Positions 8,240-16,505 of a DNA stretch of 64,000 nt are shown here, piece after piece. How positions within the stretch are numbered: position 1 is the stretch's first letter; each line of letters opens with the position of its first letter. The notes beneath the pieces are model-generated. The model was not told the origin of the DNA and searched no databases. It saw only the letters and a list, made by a program, of their open reading frames with translations. This stretch comes from Peptoniphilus obesi ph1 (lineage in GTDB: Bacteria > Bacillota > Clostridia > Tissierellales > Peptoniphilaceae): positions 749,425 through 813,424 of the forward strand of contig NZ_HE978580.1 in assembly GCF_000311865.1 (NCBI RefSeq). Reading direction: 5' to 3'. A program made the position numbers and the translations under genes.

Positions 8240-9739
8240 TTATTTATTTTTATTTTCTTCTATTCTCTTCTTATTTATGTCTTTCCACATTTCAACATCT
8301 ACGCCCTTCCAAGAAAGTCTGTCAGGATCATAGTAAGGATCTATACCTTTTTTCATTTGTTCATCATAATCTTTGTAAAGACTTATAGATTTTGATGATA
8401 GCATCATAACAACTAACATATTTACCCAAGTACAAGTTCCAAGAGCAAGGTCTGATAAGTCCCAAGCTACTGAAGATTCTATATTACCCCAGATAAAGAT
8501 AAGTATTGGCATACCTATTCTCATTATCCAAGTTACAACTTTTCTTGTAGATTTTTGAGATTCTTTTTGGAATAGGTACATTGCTGCTGTTTCTGCTTCG
8601 TAGTAGTAAGAAATTAAGCAAGTAAATGAGAATAAAGCAAGCATTATAGCTATGAATATGTGTGATAGATTTCCAAGTACAGTTTGTGTTGCAAGTTGAA
8701 CAAATATTACACCATTTGTTCCAGCTTCTGCAAGTGCTGCAAGTTCTGCAGAACCAGATCCTACATAACCAAAAGAAGTATTGAAACAATCAGTAAGTAA
8801 CATCATAAGTCCTGATGCTGTACAAACTATAACTGTATCTAACCAAACACCTGCTGCATTTGCCATACCTTGTTTAACAGGGTGAGTTGTTTCAGCTGCA
8901 GCTGCTGTTGGAGAAGATTCTCCCATACCAGATGCACTTGAGAATGTTCCTCTCTTTATACCTTGTTGAATTATAACACCAATTGTTCCACCAAAGATTG
9001 CATTTTTAGCAAAGGCATGAGTTACAACATCATATAAAACACCTGGAAGAATTTTTATATTAACAATAAGAATTATAATAGTTACAATTAAGTACACTGT
9101 TACCATAAATGGAACTATAAGAGATGCAACTTGTGAAATTCTCTTAACCCCACCAATTACTACTATTGCCATTACAATAGCTATAATTAATGCACTAACC
9201 CACATTTCTACGCCAAGAGCATTATTAAATCCATCACAAATTGTATATGTAGCTGCTGCTGGCATAAATGCAGATGTTCCTATCATAAATATAAGAGCCA
9301 TAAATGCCCCATATTTTTTCCAACCAAGTCCTCTTTCTGCACAGTAAGGACCTCCACCACGGTATTGACCGTCTATTCTTGTTTTATATAAAACTCCAAG
9401 AGTACACTCAGTAAAACAAACTGCTGAGTTAGTCATACCTGCTACTATCATCCAGAATAGGGCTCCTGGTCCACCGTAATAAATTGCTACTGCAACACCG
9501 GCGACGTTTCCTGTCCCTACACGCATTGCCATGGTTGTACAAAATGATGCAAAGGCTGATATACCAGAGTCTGAATCTCCTGGTTCAAAAATTCTGCTCC
9601 ACATATCTTTTTGTTTTCTAAATTGAAAACCGCCCATTCTAATAGTCAAATAAAGACCAGAACCAACTATCATTATTAGCATCGCAGGACCCCAAATAAA
9701 TCCATTTAATGATCCAACAATTTTTACTAATGAATCCAT
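8240..9739 (-). CDS. Alanine/glycine:cation symporter family (AGCS) protein
   Basis: 499-residue transporter. Diagnostic AGCS segments are 'FASFCTTMAMRVGTGNVAGV', 'GGPGALFWMIVAGMTNSAVC' and 'GMGESSPTAAAAETTHPVKQ'. Family members import small neutral amino acids with Na+ or H+. About ten to eleven helices are visible. AAGGAGGTAAATT precedes the ATG. It sits directly downstream of hypD in the same orientation, separated by a hairpin, so uptake of hydroxyproline or proline is a plausible substrate assignment from context; this is inference, as classical members carry alanine or glycine. Confidence 0.9.
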   Translation of the reverse strand: MDSLVKIVGSLNGFIWGPAMLIMIVGSGLYLTIRMGGFQFRKQKDMWSRIFEPGDSDSGISAFASFCTTMAMRVGTGNVAGVAVAIYYGGPGALFWMIVAGMTNSAVCFTECTLGVLYKTRIDGQYRGGGPYCAERGLGWKKYGAFMALIFMIGTSAFMPAAATYTICDGFNNALGVEMWVSALIIAIVMAIVVIGGVKRISQVASLIVPFMVTVYLIVTIIILIVNIKILPGVLYDVVTHAFAKNAIFGGTIGVIIQQGIKRGTFSSASGMGESSPTAAAAETTHPVKQGMANAAGVWLDTVIVCTASGLMMLLTDCFNTSFGYVGSGSAELAALAEAGTNGVIFVQLATQTVLGNLSHIFIAIMLALFSFTCLISYYYEAETAAMYLFQKESQKSTRKVVTWIMRIGMPILIFIWGNIESSVAWDLSDLALGTCTWVNMLVVMMLSSKSISLYKDYDEQMKKGIDPYYDPDRLSWKGVDVEMWKDINKKRIEENKNK

Positions 9740-9780
9740 AATTTACCTCCTTGTGAATTAAAAATTTATGTATATTTAAT

Positions 9781-9806
9781 AATAGGGAAGATTTAACTTC
9801 CCTATT
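9781..9806 (-). terminator. Hairpin between hypD and the symporter gene
   Basis: Perfect stem AATAGGGAAG / CTTCCCTATT with a six-base loop, placed after the hypD stop. The following T-run on the minus strand is weak (ATTAAATAT), so it may be a partial terminator or an mRNA-processing hairpin that lowers symporter expression relative to hypD. Confidence 0.6.
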
Positions 9807-9834
9807 AATTAAACACTATTTATTAAACTATGTC

Positions 9835-12198
9835 TTAATTAAAATTTTGTTCTGTTCTAGCTATTATTTCATCTTGAAGTGGTTTATCAATGTTATTGAA
9901 ATAATCACTATATCCAGCAACTCTTACTATTAAGTTTTTATAATTTTCTGGATGCTTTTGAGCATCTTTTAAAGTATCTCTGCTTACTACGTTGTATTGG
10001 ATATGGTGTCCGCCTAGTTTGAAATAGGCTCTTACTAAACCAGTCATACCATCAAGTCCTTTTTCACCATATGCTACAGATGGAGTGAATTTTTGATTTA
10101 GTAGACATCCACCAGTTCTTGATTGGTCCATCTTTGCACAAGATTTAACAACTGCTGTAGGTCCATTCGTATCTGCTCCCTTTGATGGAGAAATACCATC
10201 GTTAAGTGGTAGACCTTTCTTCCTTCCTTGAGGAGATGCTCCCATTACCTTACCAAAATAAACGTGGCATGTTGTTGGTAGCATATTGATTCTGTGTTTT
10301 CCACCTCTGCCAGCAGGTCTTCCTGTTACTTCGTCATAATACATATTGAATATATTAGTTGTAATATCATCTGCATAGTCATCATCATTACCAAATTTTG
10401 GTGTTCTGTTTGCTACAAGATGATATAAATCGTCATATCCTTCAAAGTTATTATCTAAGGCTTTTAGAAGATCATCCATAGTGAATTTTTTATTATCAAA
10501 GATATTGTATTTAATAGCTGATAAGTCATCAGTTATATTACCAATTCCAACTCCTTGGATGTAGGTAATATTGTATCTTGCTCCACCTTGGTTGTAGTCC
10601 ATACCTTTTTTAATACAGTCATCAATAATAACTGATAAGAATGGTGCTTGCATATATTTATAGAATATGCCAGAAATAATATTATTTCCTTTAACTTTTA
10701 TATCTATAAAGTGATGCATTTGTTTCTTGTAGGCATCTAATAATTCTTCATAGCTTGTGAAGTCTCTTGGATCTCCAGTTTCTAATCCGATCATCTTGCC
10801 AGTATATGGATCTCTTCCGTTATTTAGTGTTATTTCTAATACTTTTGGTAGGTTGAAATAACCTGTTAAGATGTATGCTTCTTTACCAAAGGCTCCAGTT
10901 TCTGTACATCCACTAGTACCTCCGTCTCTTGCATCTTCTATTGATTTTCCAGCATTTAGAAGCTCTTTTATGATTGTGTCTGCATTAAATATTGATGGTC
11001 TTCCTGTACCTACTCTTGTTACATCCACAGCTCTTCTTAAGAATTTTTCAGGAGTTTTTTCACTAATTTGAACGTTACTACCTGGTTGTAAAATTCTCAT
11101 TTCTTCAACTATATCAAGAAGCATGTAGGAAAGATCGTTTACTCCATCTTCTCCATTTGTTTTTAGTCCACCTATATTAAGTGTACAGAAATCGAAGTAA
11201 GTTCCTGATTCTTCAAGTGTTACTCCAACTTTTGGAGGAGCTGGGTTATTATTAAATTTAATCCATAAACATTCTAAGAATTCTTTAGCTTCTTCTTCAG
11301 TAATTTTTCCTTCTTCTAAATCTTTTTTATAGAAAGGATACCAATGTTGGTCAAGTCTACCTGGGTTAAATGAATCCCAAGGGTTCATTTCAGATACTAC
11401 TCCAAGGTGAACAAACCAATACATTTGTATAGCTTCTCTAAATGTTCTTGGTGCATTTTCTGGTACCCAATCACAAATTTCAGCAATTTCTAAGAGTTCT
11501 TTCTTTCTTTTTTCATTGCTTTCTTTTTCTGCCATTTGTCTAGCTAGTTCAGCATGTCTTTTACCTTGGATTATCATAGCATCGCAAGATATTAACATTG
11601 CTCTTAGATTTTCTCTTTTATCAAAGGCTTTTGGATCATTTAAAAAGTCTAGTTTATCAATTTCATCTTGAATATCCTTTTTAAAGTCTTTCATACCTTT
11701 TTCATAGATTTTTTTGTCTCCTGCTGTATGTCCTGGTCCTCTTTGTTCCATAAATTCAGTCCACATTCCAGCTTCATAACAATCAATCCACTCTTGGTCT
11801 AATTCATTAAACATCTTATATCTTGTAGATTTATTTTCCCAATAAGGAATGATTTCTTTTTCTTGAATTTCATATGCTGATTCTGGAACTTTAAATGGTA
11901 CTTTGTGTCTATCATTCATTAGATGATAGTCTTCTAGGGTGTGACAGCATAGTTCTGGGAAAGTTGATGTTGCAAGTGGTGCTTCTCCTCTTTCTCCAAC
12001 AATTAATTCATCTTCGCCAATATATAGCGTTTTTTCTTGCATCAATTCTTTAAAAGAAAGTGCTCTAAGTTCTGGGTATGATACAGATCCTAAATATTTC
12101 TTATAAGCTCTTGTTACTATTTGAGCTCTTTCCATTGAAATATATGGAGTTGTATTTATACTCTTTTCTTCTAACCTTTTTATTCTATCAGTTTTCAT
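9835..12198 (-). CDS. hypD: trans-4-hydroxy-L-proline dehydratase (glycyl radical enzyme)
   Basis: 787 residues. It removes water from trans-4-hydroxyproline by radical chemistry, giving 1-pyrroline-5-carboxylate. The protein aligns along its length with Clostridioides difficile HypD as I remember it, with a constant offset of three. Catalytic Cys431 and Glu433 lie in 'GGTSGCTETG', the glycyl radical site Gly762 in 'RVAGYSDYF', and the substrate-pocket positions His157, Asp275, Ser331, Phe337, Tyr447 and Thr642 all match. That separates it from pyruvate formate-lyase, choline lyase and diol dehydratases. TAGGAG precedes the ATG and the gene follows the activase hypE by 10 bases. P5C dehydrogenase and proC nearby supply downstream steps. 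Confidence 0.93.
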   Translation of the reverse strand: MKTDRIKRLEEKSINTTPYISMERAQIVTRAYKKYLGSVSYPELRALSFKELMQEKTLYIGEDELIVGERGEAPLATSTFPELCCHTLEDYHLMNDRHKVPFKVPESAYEIQEKEIIPYWENKSTRYKMFNELDQEWIDCYEAGMWTEFMEQRGPGHTAGDKKIYEKGMKDFKKDIQDEIDKLDFLNDPKAFDKRENLRAMLISCDAMIIQGKRHAELARQMAEKESNEKRKKELLEIAEICDWVPENAPRTFREAIQMYWFVHLGVVSEMNPWDSFNPGRLDQHWYPFYKKDLEEGKITEEEAKEFLECLWIKFNNNPAPPKVGVTLEESGTYFDFCTLNIGGLKTNGEDGVNDLSYMLLDIVEEMRILQPGSNVQISEKTPEKFLRRAVDVTRVGTGRPSIFNADTIIKELLNAGKSIEDARDGGTSGCTETGAFGKEAYILTGYFNLPKVLEITLNNGRDPYTGKMIGLETGDPRDFTSYEELLDAYKKQMHHFIDIKVKGNNIISGIFYKYMQAPFLSVIIDDCIKKGMDYNQGGARYNITYIQGVGIGNITDDLSAIKYNIFDNKKFTMDDLLKALDNNFEGYDDLYHLVANRTPKFGNDDDYADDITTNIFNMYYDEVTGRPAGRGGKHRINMLPTTCHVYFGKVMGASPQGRKKGLPLNDGISPSKGADTNGPTAVVKSCAKMDQSRTGGCLLNQKFTPSVAYGEKGLDGMTGLVRAYFKLGGHHIQYNVVSRDTLKDAQKHPENYKNLIVRVAGYSDYFNNIDKPLQDEIIARTEQNFN

Positions 12199-12208
12199 AT
12201 AATCACTC

Positions 12209-13134
12209 CTACCCCCCTATAACAGTTAAATATTTGTTTCTTTCGAATTTTGCTTTTATGTCTTTTAATTTATTATCATCAGGTTTTTCTTCACCACTCA
12301 TTTTATATTCTAAATTTAATCTTTGGTATTTTTCTCTACCCATTTTGTGGTAAGGAAGAAGATTTACCTGTTGTATGTTTTTTAAATCCTTTATAAAATC
12401 AAGTATTAAATCTATATCTTGGTCGCTATCGTTAATTCCTTCTAACAATATTAACCTTAAAAAGATTTTTCCTTTTTTCCTTCTAATTCTTGGTCTAATT
12501 TTTTTAGATTATCAAGTATAAGACCATTATCAAGTCCTGTATACTTTTTATGTTTTTCTCTATCCATCATTTTTAAATCATATAGATAGTAGTCTACATA
12601 ATCTGTAGTTTTTTGTATGTTTTCCCAAAAAGTCATTCCACTTGTATCAACTGCTACGCTTATATCTTTATTTTTTGATTCTTTTATAAGCTCTAGTAAA
12701 AATTCAGTTTGGTTAAATGGTTCTCCTCCTGAAAATGTAACTCCACCTTCTGTGGTTTCGTAAAAGACTTTATCTTTTTCTATTTCCTTCATAACTTCTT
12801 CAAGACTTTTTACTTCTCCAACAATTTCTATTGCATCAGTTGGACAATAATATGCACATTGTCCTTCAAAGTTACACTTATTTTTAAGATATATAAGCTC
12901 TTTTTCATTTTTTATTTTAAAAGCTGAGTTAGGGCAAACTTCAACGCATTTACCACATAGAGTACATTTACTAGAGTTAATCATCAATTGAACTTTATTA
13001 GAAAGGCTTTCTGGATTATGACACCACCAGCATCTCAAAGGACAACCTTTAAAAAATACTGTTGTTCTTATTCCTGGTCCGTCATGTATAGAAAATTTTT
13101 GTATATTAAATATTGTTCCTTGCATTTTTTCCAT
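12209..13134 (-). CDS. hypE: HypD-activating radical SAM enzyme, interrupted by a -1 frameshift
   Basis: Glycyl radical enzyme activase that installs the radical on HypD. The 5' part (13134-12457) contains 'FSIHDGPGIRTTVFFKGC', the radical SAM motif CPLRCWWC (C-x3-C-x2-C), two ferredoxin-type cysteine clusters (CTLCGKCVEVC and CNFEGQCAYYC) and 'GGVTFSGGEPF'. The frame ends at TAA (12457-12459) after K-K-E-K-S-F. The rest of the enzyme (FLRLILLEGINDSDQD through YHKMGREKYQRL) continues in the -1 frame to TAG at 12209. The junction lies at heptamer A-AAA-AAG (12478-12472), the classic dnaX-type slippery site. It may be programmed frameshifting, a real mutation, or a missing A in a homopolymer. 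GGAGTAAATT supports the start. Confidence 0.85.
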
Positions 13135-13247
13135 AATTTACTCCTTAATATTGTCTTAACTGCTTAATTTAGATGATTTATAGTATTATCCAAAAAAATC
13201 AATATCATTAATATACAGTTTTAGTTATTTAATAAAATAAAGTTGTA

Positions 13248-13307
13248 TTATCAAATAATAGCAAAAATATATCATTTTGTTAATACATTTTTGCTATTAT
13301 TTGATAA
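13248..13307. repeat. 21-bp perfect inverted repeat upstream of hypE
   Basis: Arms at 13248-13268 and 13287-13307 are exactly complementary (core TCAAATAATAGCAAAAAT), with an 18-base loop. It lies between the P5C dehydrogenase stop and the hypE start. Its right arm overlaps the left side of the adjacent terminator hairpin at 13301-13307, so both structures cannot form fully at once. It could be an operator palindrome or an attenuator-like RNA element. Confidence 0.7.
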
Positions 13308-13340
13308 AAAGAGAGAATATTACATTCCCTCTTTTATCAA
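13301..13340 (-). terminator. Terminator-like hairpin after the P5C dehydrogenase gene
   Basis: On the minus strand a stem built from GAGGGAAT and ATTCTCTC, extendable by TTGATAAAA / TTTTTATCAA, is followed by TTTTT. It begins 34 bases after the stop codon at 13374. It shares seven bases with the larger palindrome at 13248-13307. Confidence 0.7.
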
Positions 13341-13373
13341 GTATATTATTCAAATAAAATATTATTAAAATTC

Positions 13374-14969
13374 TTATTTGATAAATTCTTCCTTAACTAC
13401 TCTAGGGCTTACCCATCTATACATATTGTTAATTGCTCCTGCTTTGTCGTTTGTTCCTGATAATCTTGCTCCACCAAATGGTTGTTGTCCAACAACAGCT
13501 CCTGTTGGTCTAACATTTATATAGAAGTTACCAGCTGCATCTTCAAGCATATCTGTTGCTTTGTTGATTGCATATCTACATTCTGCAAATATTGAGCCAG
13601 TAAGTCCATATGGAGATGTTTCATCAGCAAGTTTTAGAACTTCTTCATATTTATCGTCATCATATAGATAAACAGTTAAAACAGGTCCAAAAATTTCTTC
13701 TTCCATAGTTTTGAAATGAGGATCTTTTGTAAGAATTATTGTTGGGTCAATAAAGAATCCTTTTTCATCGCTATAATTTCCACCGTATATAATTTCTGCA
13801 TCAGCTGAATCTTTTGCATATTTTATATAATCAGTGATGCTATTGTAAGCTGATTGATCTATTACAGCTCCCATAAATGTATCAAATTCTTCAACTGATC
13901 CAACTTTAACCTTCTTCATATCTTCGAATAAAGCTTCTTTTACATCTTCCCACATTGATTTAGGAATATATGCCCTAGATGCAGCTGAACATTTTTGTCC
14001 TTGATATTCAAAAGCTCCATCTCTTAAAGCTCTAACTAAAAGTTTTATATCAGCAGTTTTATGAGCTATAACGAAGTTTTTACCACCAGTTTCTCCAACT
14101 AGACGTGGGAAAGTTTTATAGTTTTTAATATTTTCTCCAACAGTCTTAAACATAGTTTGGAAAGTATCTGTTGATCCTGTAAAGTGGATTCCAGCTAAAT
14201 GTTCATTTGTTAATATTGGTTCTCCAATTTCTCCAGATCTACCTGGTAAGAAGTTAATTACTCCTTTTGGTAGTCCTGCTTCTTCTAACATTTGATATAC
14301 AATATAGTTTGAATAAACTGCTGAAGAAGATGGTTTCCAAAGAACAACATTACCTGCCATAGCTGGTGCAGTTGGTAAGTTTAGACAAATTGATGTAAAG
14401 TTAAAAGGTGTTACTGCAAATATAAAACCTTCAAGCGGTCTAAAACTTTGTCTATTCCAAGTTGTGTCTGTGTTAAGTGGTTGAGTTGCATAAATTTGAG
14501 ATAATAAAGAAGCATTAGATTTTAAGAAATCTACAAGTTCTGCTGCTGAGTCAATTTCTGCTTGTTTGTAAGTTTTTGATTGAGAAAGCATAGTTGCTGC
14601 ATTTAATTTATTTCTCCATGGACCAGCTGCAAGTGCTGCTGCTCTTAAGAAAATAGAAACTCTATCATCCCAATCAAGTTTAGCCCAAGCCTTTCTTGCT
14701 TCAATAGCTTTTTCAATTGCTTTTTCGGCATCTTCTTTGCTTGCAAGATGATATTTACCAATTACTTTTTTATTATCGTGAGGTATTACCATATCTTGAG
14801 TATTACCTGTGAAAACTTTTTCCCCACCAATAATAAGAGGCACTTCTAAAAATTCTTCTTTTAATTTTTTATATTCTGCCATTAAATCTTTGTATTCTTT
14901 GCTATCTTTTGTGTAAGTGATAACCTTTTCATTCTTAAAAGGTATAACTTTTGCTGCAATATTTTTCAT
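13374..14969 (-). CDS. L-glutamate gamma-semialdehyde (1-pyrroline-5-carboxylate) dehydrogenase
   Basis: About 531 residues of the aldehyde dehydrogenase superfamily. The NAD-binding and active-site segments are 'FNFTSICLNLPTAPAMAGNV', 'GIHFTGSTDTF', 'RLVGETGGKNFVIAH' (general base Glu) and 'YQGQKCSAASRAYIP' (catalytic Cys). The long N-terminal extension and these motifs match the mitochondrial/Bacteroidetes-type P5C dehydrogenase, which oxidises glutamate semialdehyde to glutamate with NAD+. The ATG at 14969 is preferred; a TTG at 14981 is in frame but its Shine-Dalgarno spacing is too short. It follows the Lrp-type gene by eight bases and precedes hypE/hypD, giving a hydroxyproline-to-glutamate route. 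Confidence 0.9.
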   Translation of the reverse strand: MKNIAAKVIPFKNEKVITYTKDSKEYKDLMAEYKKLKEEFLEVPLIIGGEKVFTGNTQDMVIPHDNKKVIGKYHLASKEDAEKAIEKAIEARKAWAKLDWDDRVSIFLRAAALAAGPWRNKLNAATMLSQSKTYKQAEIDSAAELVDFLKSNASLLSQIYATQPLNTDTTWNRQSFRPLEGFIFAVTPFNFTSICLNLPTAPAMAGNVVLWKPSSSAVYSNYIVYQMLEEAGLPKGVINFLPGRSGEIGEPILTNEHLAGIHFTGSTDTFQTMFKTVGENIKNYKTFPRLVGETGGKNFVIAHKTADIKLLVRALRDGAFEYQGQKCSAASRAYIPKSMWEDVKEALFEDMKKVKVGSVEEFDTFMGAVIDQSAYNSITDYIKYAKDSADAEIIYGGNYSDEKGFFIDPTIILTKDPHFKTMEEEIFGPVLTVYLYDDDKYEEVLKLADETSPYGLTGSIFAECRYAINKATDMLEDAAGNFYINVRPTGAVVGQQPFGGARLSGTNDKAGAINNMYRWVSPRVVKEEFIK

Positions 14970-14977
14970 TTCCTGCC

Positions 14978-15457
14978 TCAATCCTCCATTTTCTCAAAAA
15001 TATATTCTTCTTTTAGTTCATTGTCTTCTTCTTGCATAACAACCATAGTATCTGTTTCAATAAGACCATCCAGTTTTAAGATTTCATCGTGGAATATCCT
15101 TAGATTTTCTGTAGATGAAACAAAAAGTTTAACTATTATACACTTCTGACCAGTTATCCTGTAGGCTTTTTTTACATATATGCCTTCTCTTGATAAATCC
15201 AATATACTCTGTATGCAAGAGTTGTAATCAAGAGTATGTATATTTACTAAAACAAAAGCTTCTATGCCAAATCCTAGTTTAGAATAATCTATATCAGCTG
15301 TGTATCCATTAATTATTCCATTTTTTTCAAGTTTATTAATTCTTTGATGAATTGCTGGTCTTGAATAACTAAGTTCATTAGCAAGAGATTGGTGAGTTTT
15401 TCTGCCATCAATTAATAATTTGTTTATTATTCTTAAACTCATCCGATCAAATTTCAT
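14978..15457 (-). CDS. Lrp/AsnC family transcriptional regulator
   Basis: 159 residues from the ATG at 15457, which has GAAGTGATATT upstream; an upstream in-frame start adds 22 residues that do not match the family. The N-terminal winged helix-turn-helix reads 'DRMSLRIINKLLIDGRKTHQ' and 'YSRPAIHQRINKLEKNGIING'. The C-terminal half is the ligand-binding RAM domain. Such regulators sense amino acids and often control adjacent catabolic genes. It is the first gene of the P5C dehydrogenase transcription unit, so local control by proline, hydroxyproline or a branched-chain effector is likely but unproven. Confidence 0.9.
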   Translation of the reverse strand: MKFDRMSLRIINKLLIDGRKTHQSLANELSYSRPAIHQRINKLEKNGIINGYTADIDYSKLGFGIEAFVLVNIHTLDYNSCIQSILDLSREGIYVKKAYRITGQKCIIVKLFVSSTENLRIFHDEILKLDGLIETDTMVVMQEEDNELKEEYIFEKMED

Positions 15458-15840
15458 AATATCACTTCTTTCAAATATTTTAACATATAGTAACTTATTT
15501 TTCAATATTTCGAATAAATACATCGAATAGTAACTATTTTTTTAATTTTTTATCATTTTTATATATTTTTATCTTATTAAATCTAAAAATTGATAAATTG
15601 ATTACGCTTTTGTAATTTTATTAAATTAATTTAATAAAATTAATACTATCTGTAATTTATTTTTTATATACCTTTTATTAAGTAGCTTTAAACCAAAATT
15701 AATTTTATAATTTAATAATTGTAAAATTAAATTAAACAACTATATAAATACATTAAATTCTGAAACTTTTTATATAATAACTTGTCATAATTTTATAATT
15801 ATTCAATAAATTAAAATATAAAATTTATTTTAGGCAAAAA
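15458..15840. other. AT-rich gene-free region upstream of the Lrp-type gene
   Basis: About 380 bases of extreme AT content between the Lrp-type gene start and the terminator of the PsiE-CorC gene. Runs such as TTATTAAATTAATTTAATAAAATTAA form palindromic AT stretches (15618-15645) that could be regulator sites for the Lrp protein. I see no coding frame, RNA gene or clear promoter. Confidence 0.5.
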
Positions 15841-15860
15841 AAAAGACCCTTAGGTCTTTT
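15841..15860 (-). terminator. Terminator of the sigma-factor operon
   Basis: Stem AAAAGACC, loop, GGTCTTTT, continuing into a long T-run on the minus strand. It overlaps the stop codon of the PsiE-CorC gene and closes the STAS/anti-sigma/sigma/PsiE-CorC transcription unit. Confidence 0.85.
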
Positions 15861-16494
15861 AATCTTTTGATGATACGGCAACTTCTTCTATAAGTCCACC
15901 ATTAATTTTTATTATTGTATATATATACTTATCATCTTCTATCAGTTCATCTTCTTTTAAATCTCTAGCTTCATTTTCAAATAGATTAGAAACAAGTCCA
16001 CCCAATGTGTGGAATCCCTTATCATCTATTTGCAAATTGTAAAGCATATTTATTTCTTCAATTTTTGATACTGCAGAAAATATTTTATTACTATCTTGAT
16101 TTAAGTATTCTACAGTTGAACTTTTTAATAAAAACTTTCTTGTTATAAATAATATGGTTATAGCTATTACTCCTATTAATATATCTGTCATACTTTGTGA
16201 TTGGATAAGTAGTTTTCTAGATATAACAAGTGTGATTAAATAAACAATTGTAGAATCTGTTTGTGTTACTAAAAGTAGTATAAACTCCATGGCTATAACT
16301 AGCATCATAATATGTGCTAACAAATCATTAAATAGCTTTATTGAGACCTCTTTTGATGATCCAAGTATATCTATATAATAATGTATTATATCTGGAATTG
16401 ATATTAATATTGCTATTATAAGCATGATTGATATTAGGATTTCAAATAAATGTATTAATTTACTTAGGAATAGCAGGTACTTTTTTCTATTCAT
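15859..16494 (-). CDS. PsiE-like membrane domain fused to a CorC_HlyC transporter-associated domain
   Basis: 211 residues. Residues about 10-130 hold four hydrophobic segments whose third and fourth ('LLVTQTDSTIVYLITLVISR', 'ILIGVIAITILFITRKFL') resemble the PsiE phosphate-starvation membrane family. Residues about 150-208 ('FHTLGGLVSNLFENEARD' and 'KYIYTIIKINGGLIEEVAV') match the CorC_HlyC domain normally at the end of CBS-pair hemolysin/transporter proteins. I have not met this combination as a standard architecture. It lies 11 bases after the sigma factor gene, so it is probably coexpressed with it. Function is unknown; a membrane stress or ion-related role is only a guess. Confidence 0.6.
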   Translation of the reverse strand: MNRKKYLLFLSKLIHLFEILISIMLIIAILISIPDIIHYYIDILGSSKEVSIKLFNDLLAHIMMLVIAMEFILLLVTQTDSTIVYLITLVISRKLLIQSQSMTDILIGVIAITILFITRKFLLKSSTVEYLNQDSNKIFSAVSKIEEINMLYNLQIDDKGFHTLGGLVSNLFENEARDLKEDELIEDDKYIYTIIKINGGLIEEVAVSSKD

Positions 16495-16505
16495 CTTCTT
16501 CTCCT

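Noticed and set aside
10871..11071. Plus-strand open frame inside hypD
   Set aside because: It is antisense to a strongly conserved glycyl radical enzyme and has no ribosome-binding site or recognisable product.
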